From positions 1,330,269-1,394,268 of the forward strand of contig NZ_KB849239.1 in assembly GCF_000368085.1 (NCBI RefSeq): DNA of 64,000 nucleotides, in the 5' to 3' direction. Below are positions 63,504-64,000 of this stretch, one piece after another. Made by a program: the position numbers and the translations under genes. Origin of the DNA: Acinetobacter nosocomialis NIPH 2119 (GTDB lineage: Bacteria > Pseudomonadota > Gammaproteobacteria > Pseudomonadales > Moraxellaceae). The notes below the pieces were generated by a model. The model saw only the letters and a program-made list of their open reading frames with translations. It had not been told where the DNA came from and ran no database searches. Each line of letters begins with the position of its first letter. Within the stretch, counting starts at the first letter, position 1.

Positions 63504-64000
63504 ATGAAAAAATTTATTTTTATAGCAGTAGCTTCACTTTTTAATATTACAACAGCACAAGCAGCTGATGGTACGATTACTATTAATGGTCTAGTAACTG
63601 ATAATACTTGTACGATTGATACAGGTGATAAAAACCTTATAGTGAATTTACCAACAGTATCATCTCAATCTTTAAAAAATGTAGGAGATGTTGCTGGTCG
63701 TACACCTTTTCAAATTAATCTAACAAATTGCGCTTCTGCTGGAAAAGTTGCGACTTATTTTGAACCAGGAGCAACGGTTGATTTTAATACTGGACGTTTA
63801 TTAAACCAAGCCACTTCTGGTGCAGCTGCTAATGTCAATATTCAACTATTAGGAAGCAATAACGCAGTAATTCCTGTACTTGCTAAAGGGGCTTCCGGTG
63901 CACAAGATAACTCTCAATGGGTAAATGTTTCTGCTGGTGGTAATGCCGATCTTAATTATTATGCTGAATATTATGCGACTGGTGTATCTACTGCGGGTAC
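63504..64000 (+). CDS. Type 1 fimbrial major subunit (chaperone-usher), partial
   Basis: Pilin exported through a chaperone-usher system. The first 165 residues are present; the gene runs off the right edge. A signal peptide of 20 residues (MKKFIFIAVASLFNITTAQA) precedes ADGTITINGLVTDNTC. Cys36 and Cys76 (LTNC) are 40 apart, the disulfide pair of FimA-type pilins. GGGGA four bases upstream of ATG 63504 supports the start. The usher, chaperone and tip genes are expected just outside the window. It could be a FimA homologue of the Csu-independent fimbriae of Acinetobacter; not more exactly assignable. Confidence 0.87.
   Translation, partial: MKKFIFIAVASLFNITTAQAADGTITINGLVTDNTCTIDTGDKNLIVNLPTVSSQSLKNVGDVAGRTPFQINLTNCASAGKVATYFEPGATVDFNTGRLLNQATSGAAANVNIQLLGSNNAVIPVLAKGASGAQDNSQWVNVSAGGNADLNYYAEYYATGVSTAG

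Overview
The window is a 64 kb piece of an Acinetobacter chromosome, most likely from the A. baumannii/calcoaceticus complex. I base this on low GC content, the gene content and order (lptD-surA divergent from amgK-murU, holB-pilZ-tatD, rsmG-parA-parB next to exbB-exbD-msbA-lpxK-kdsB, type II secretion minor pseudopilins away from the other gsp genes, fba/lipoprotein/pgk) and on protein sequences I recognise as Acinetobacter versions of Ung, TrmA, SstT and BioB. It is mostly core genome. I see no insertion sequence, prophage, integron, CRISPR array, rRNA or tRNA gene.

Layout. 1-6.7 kb (minus strand): partial lapA-like gene, ihfB, rpsA, cmk, an SRPBCC protein, tadA, an enoyl-CoA hydratase/3-hydroxyisobutyryl-CoA hydrolase-type protein, ung and queD. 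6.9-21.2 kb (minus): a long co-directional run with no obvious internal terminator. It is transcribed amgK, murU, rsmG, parA, parB, exbB, exbD, msbA, lpxK, kdsB, holB, pilZ, tatD, tetR, gspH, gspI, gspJ, gspK. It covers peptidoglycan recycling, chromosome segregation, lipid A/LPS synthesis and export, and the type II secretion pseudopilus tip. 21.3-25.1 kb (plus): lptD and surA, outer-membrane biogenesis. 25.2-28 kb (minus): fba, a small lipoprotein and pgk.

28-30.3 kb (plus): a DUF2237 protein, a YceF-type Maf pyrophosphatase and the ribosomal oxygenase roxA. 30.3-35.2 kb is the loosest part: a TetR regulator, an ArsR regulator with the cysteine spacing of persulfide sensors, sstT, a DUF1275 protein and a DUF2058 protein, separated by 360-475 bp AT-rich spacers rich in inverted repeats. 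35.2-39.8 kb: an ABC exporter, a MaoC dehydratase, an AraC regulator, gcvH and a sirtuin lacking the zinc cysteines. 40.2-46.1 kb: the proline utilisation locus putP / Lrp-type regulator / putA. 46.2-51.2 kb: a GrpB protein, trmA, a small Cys-containing protein, a DUF2233 protein, an LRAT-family protein, YceI and OsmC. 51.3-54.9 kb: tkt and metK. 55-62.4 kb: small proteins, fxsA, a GNAT-XRE pair, ruvC, nnr, queG and bioB. 62.4-64 kb: two unrecognised small genes, a very AT-rich spacer, and the start of a chaperone-usher fimbrial subunit gene cut by the window end.

Functional links: four genes modify tRNA (tadA, queD, queG, trmA). Envelope assembly is represented by msbA-lpxK-kdsB (inner membrane, lipid A and Kdo) and by lptD-surA (outer membrane). 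AmgK and MurU return MurNAc to UDP-MurNAc. The most unusual feature is gspJ, whose reading frame carries two tandem copies of a 114 bp repeat between its start codon and the prepilin cleavage site, giving an 86-residue leader.
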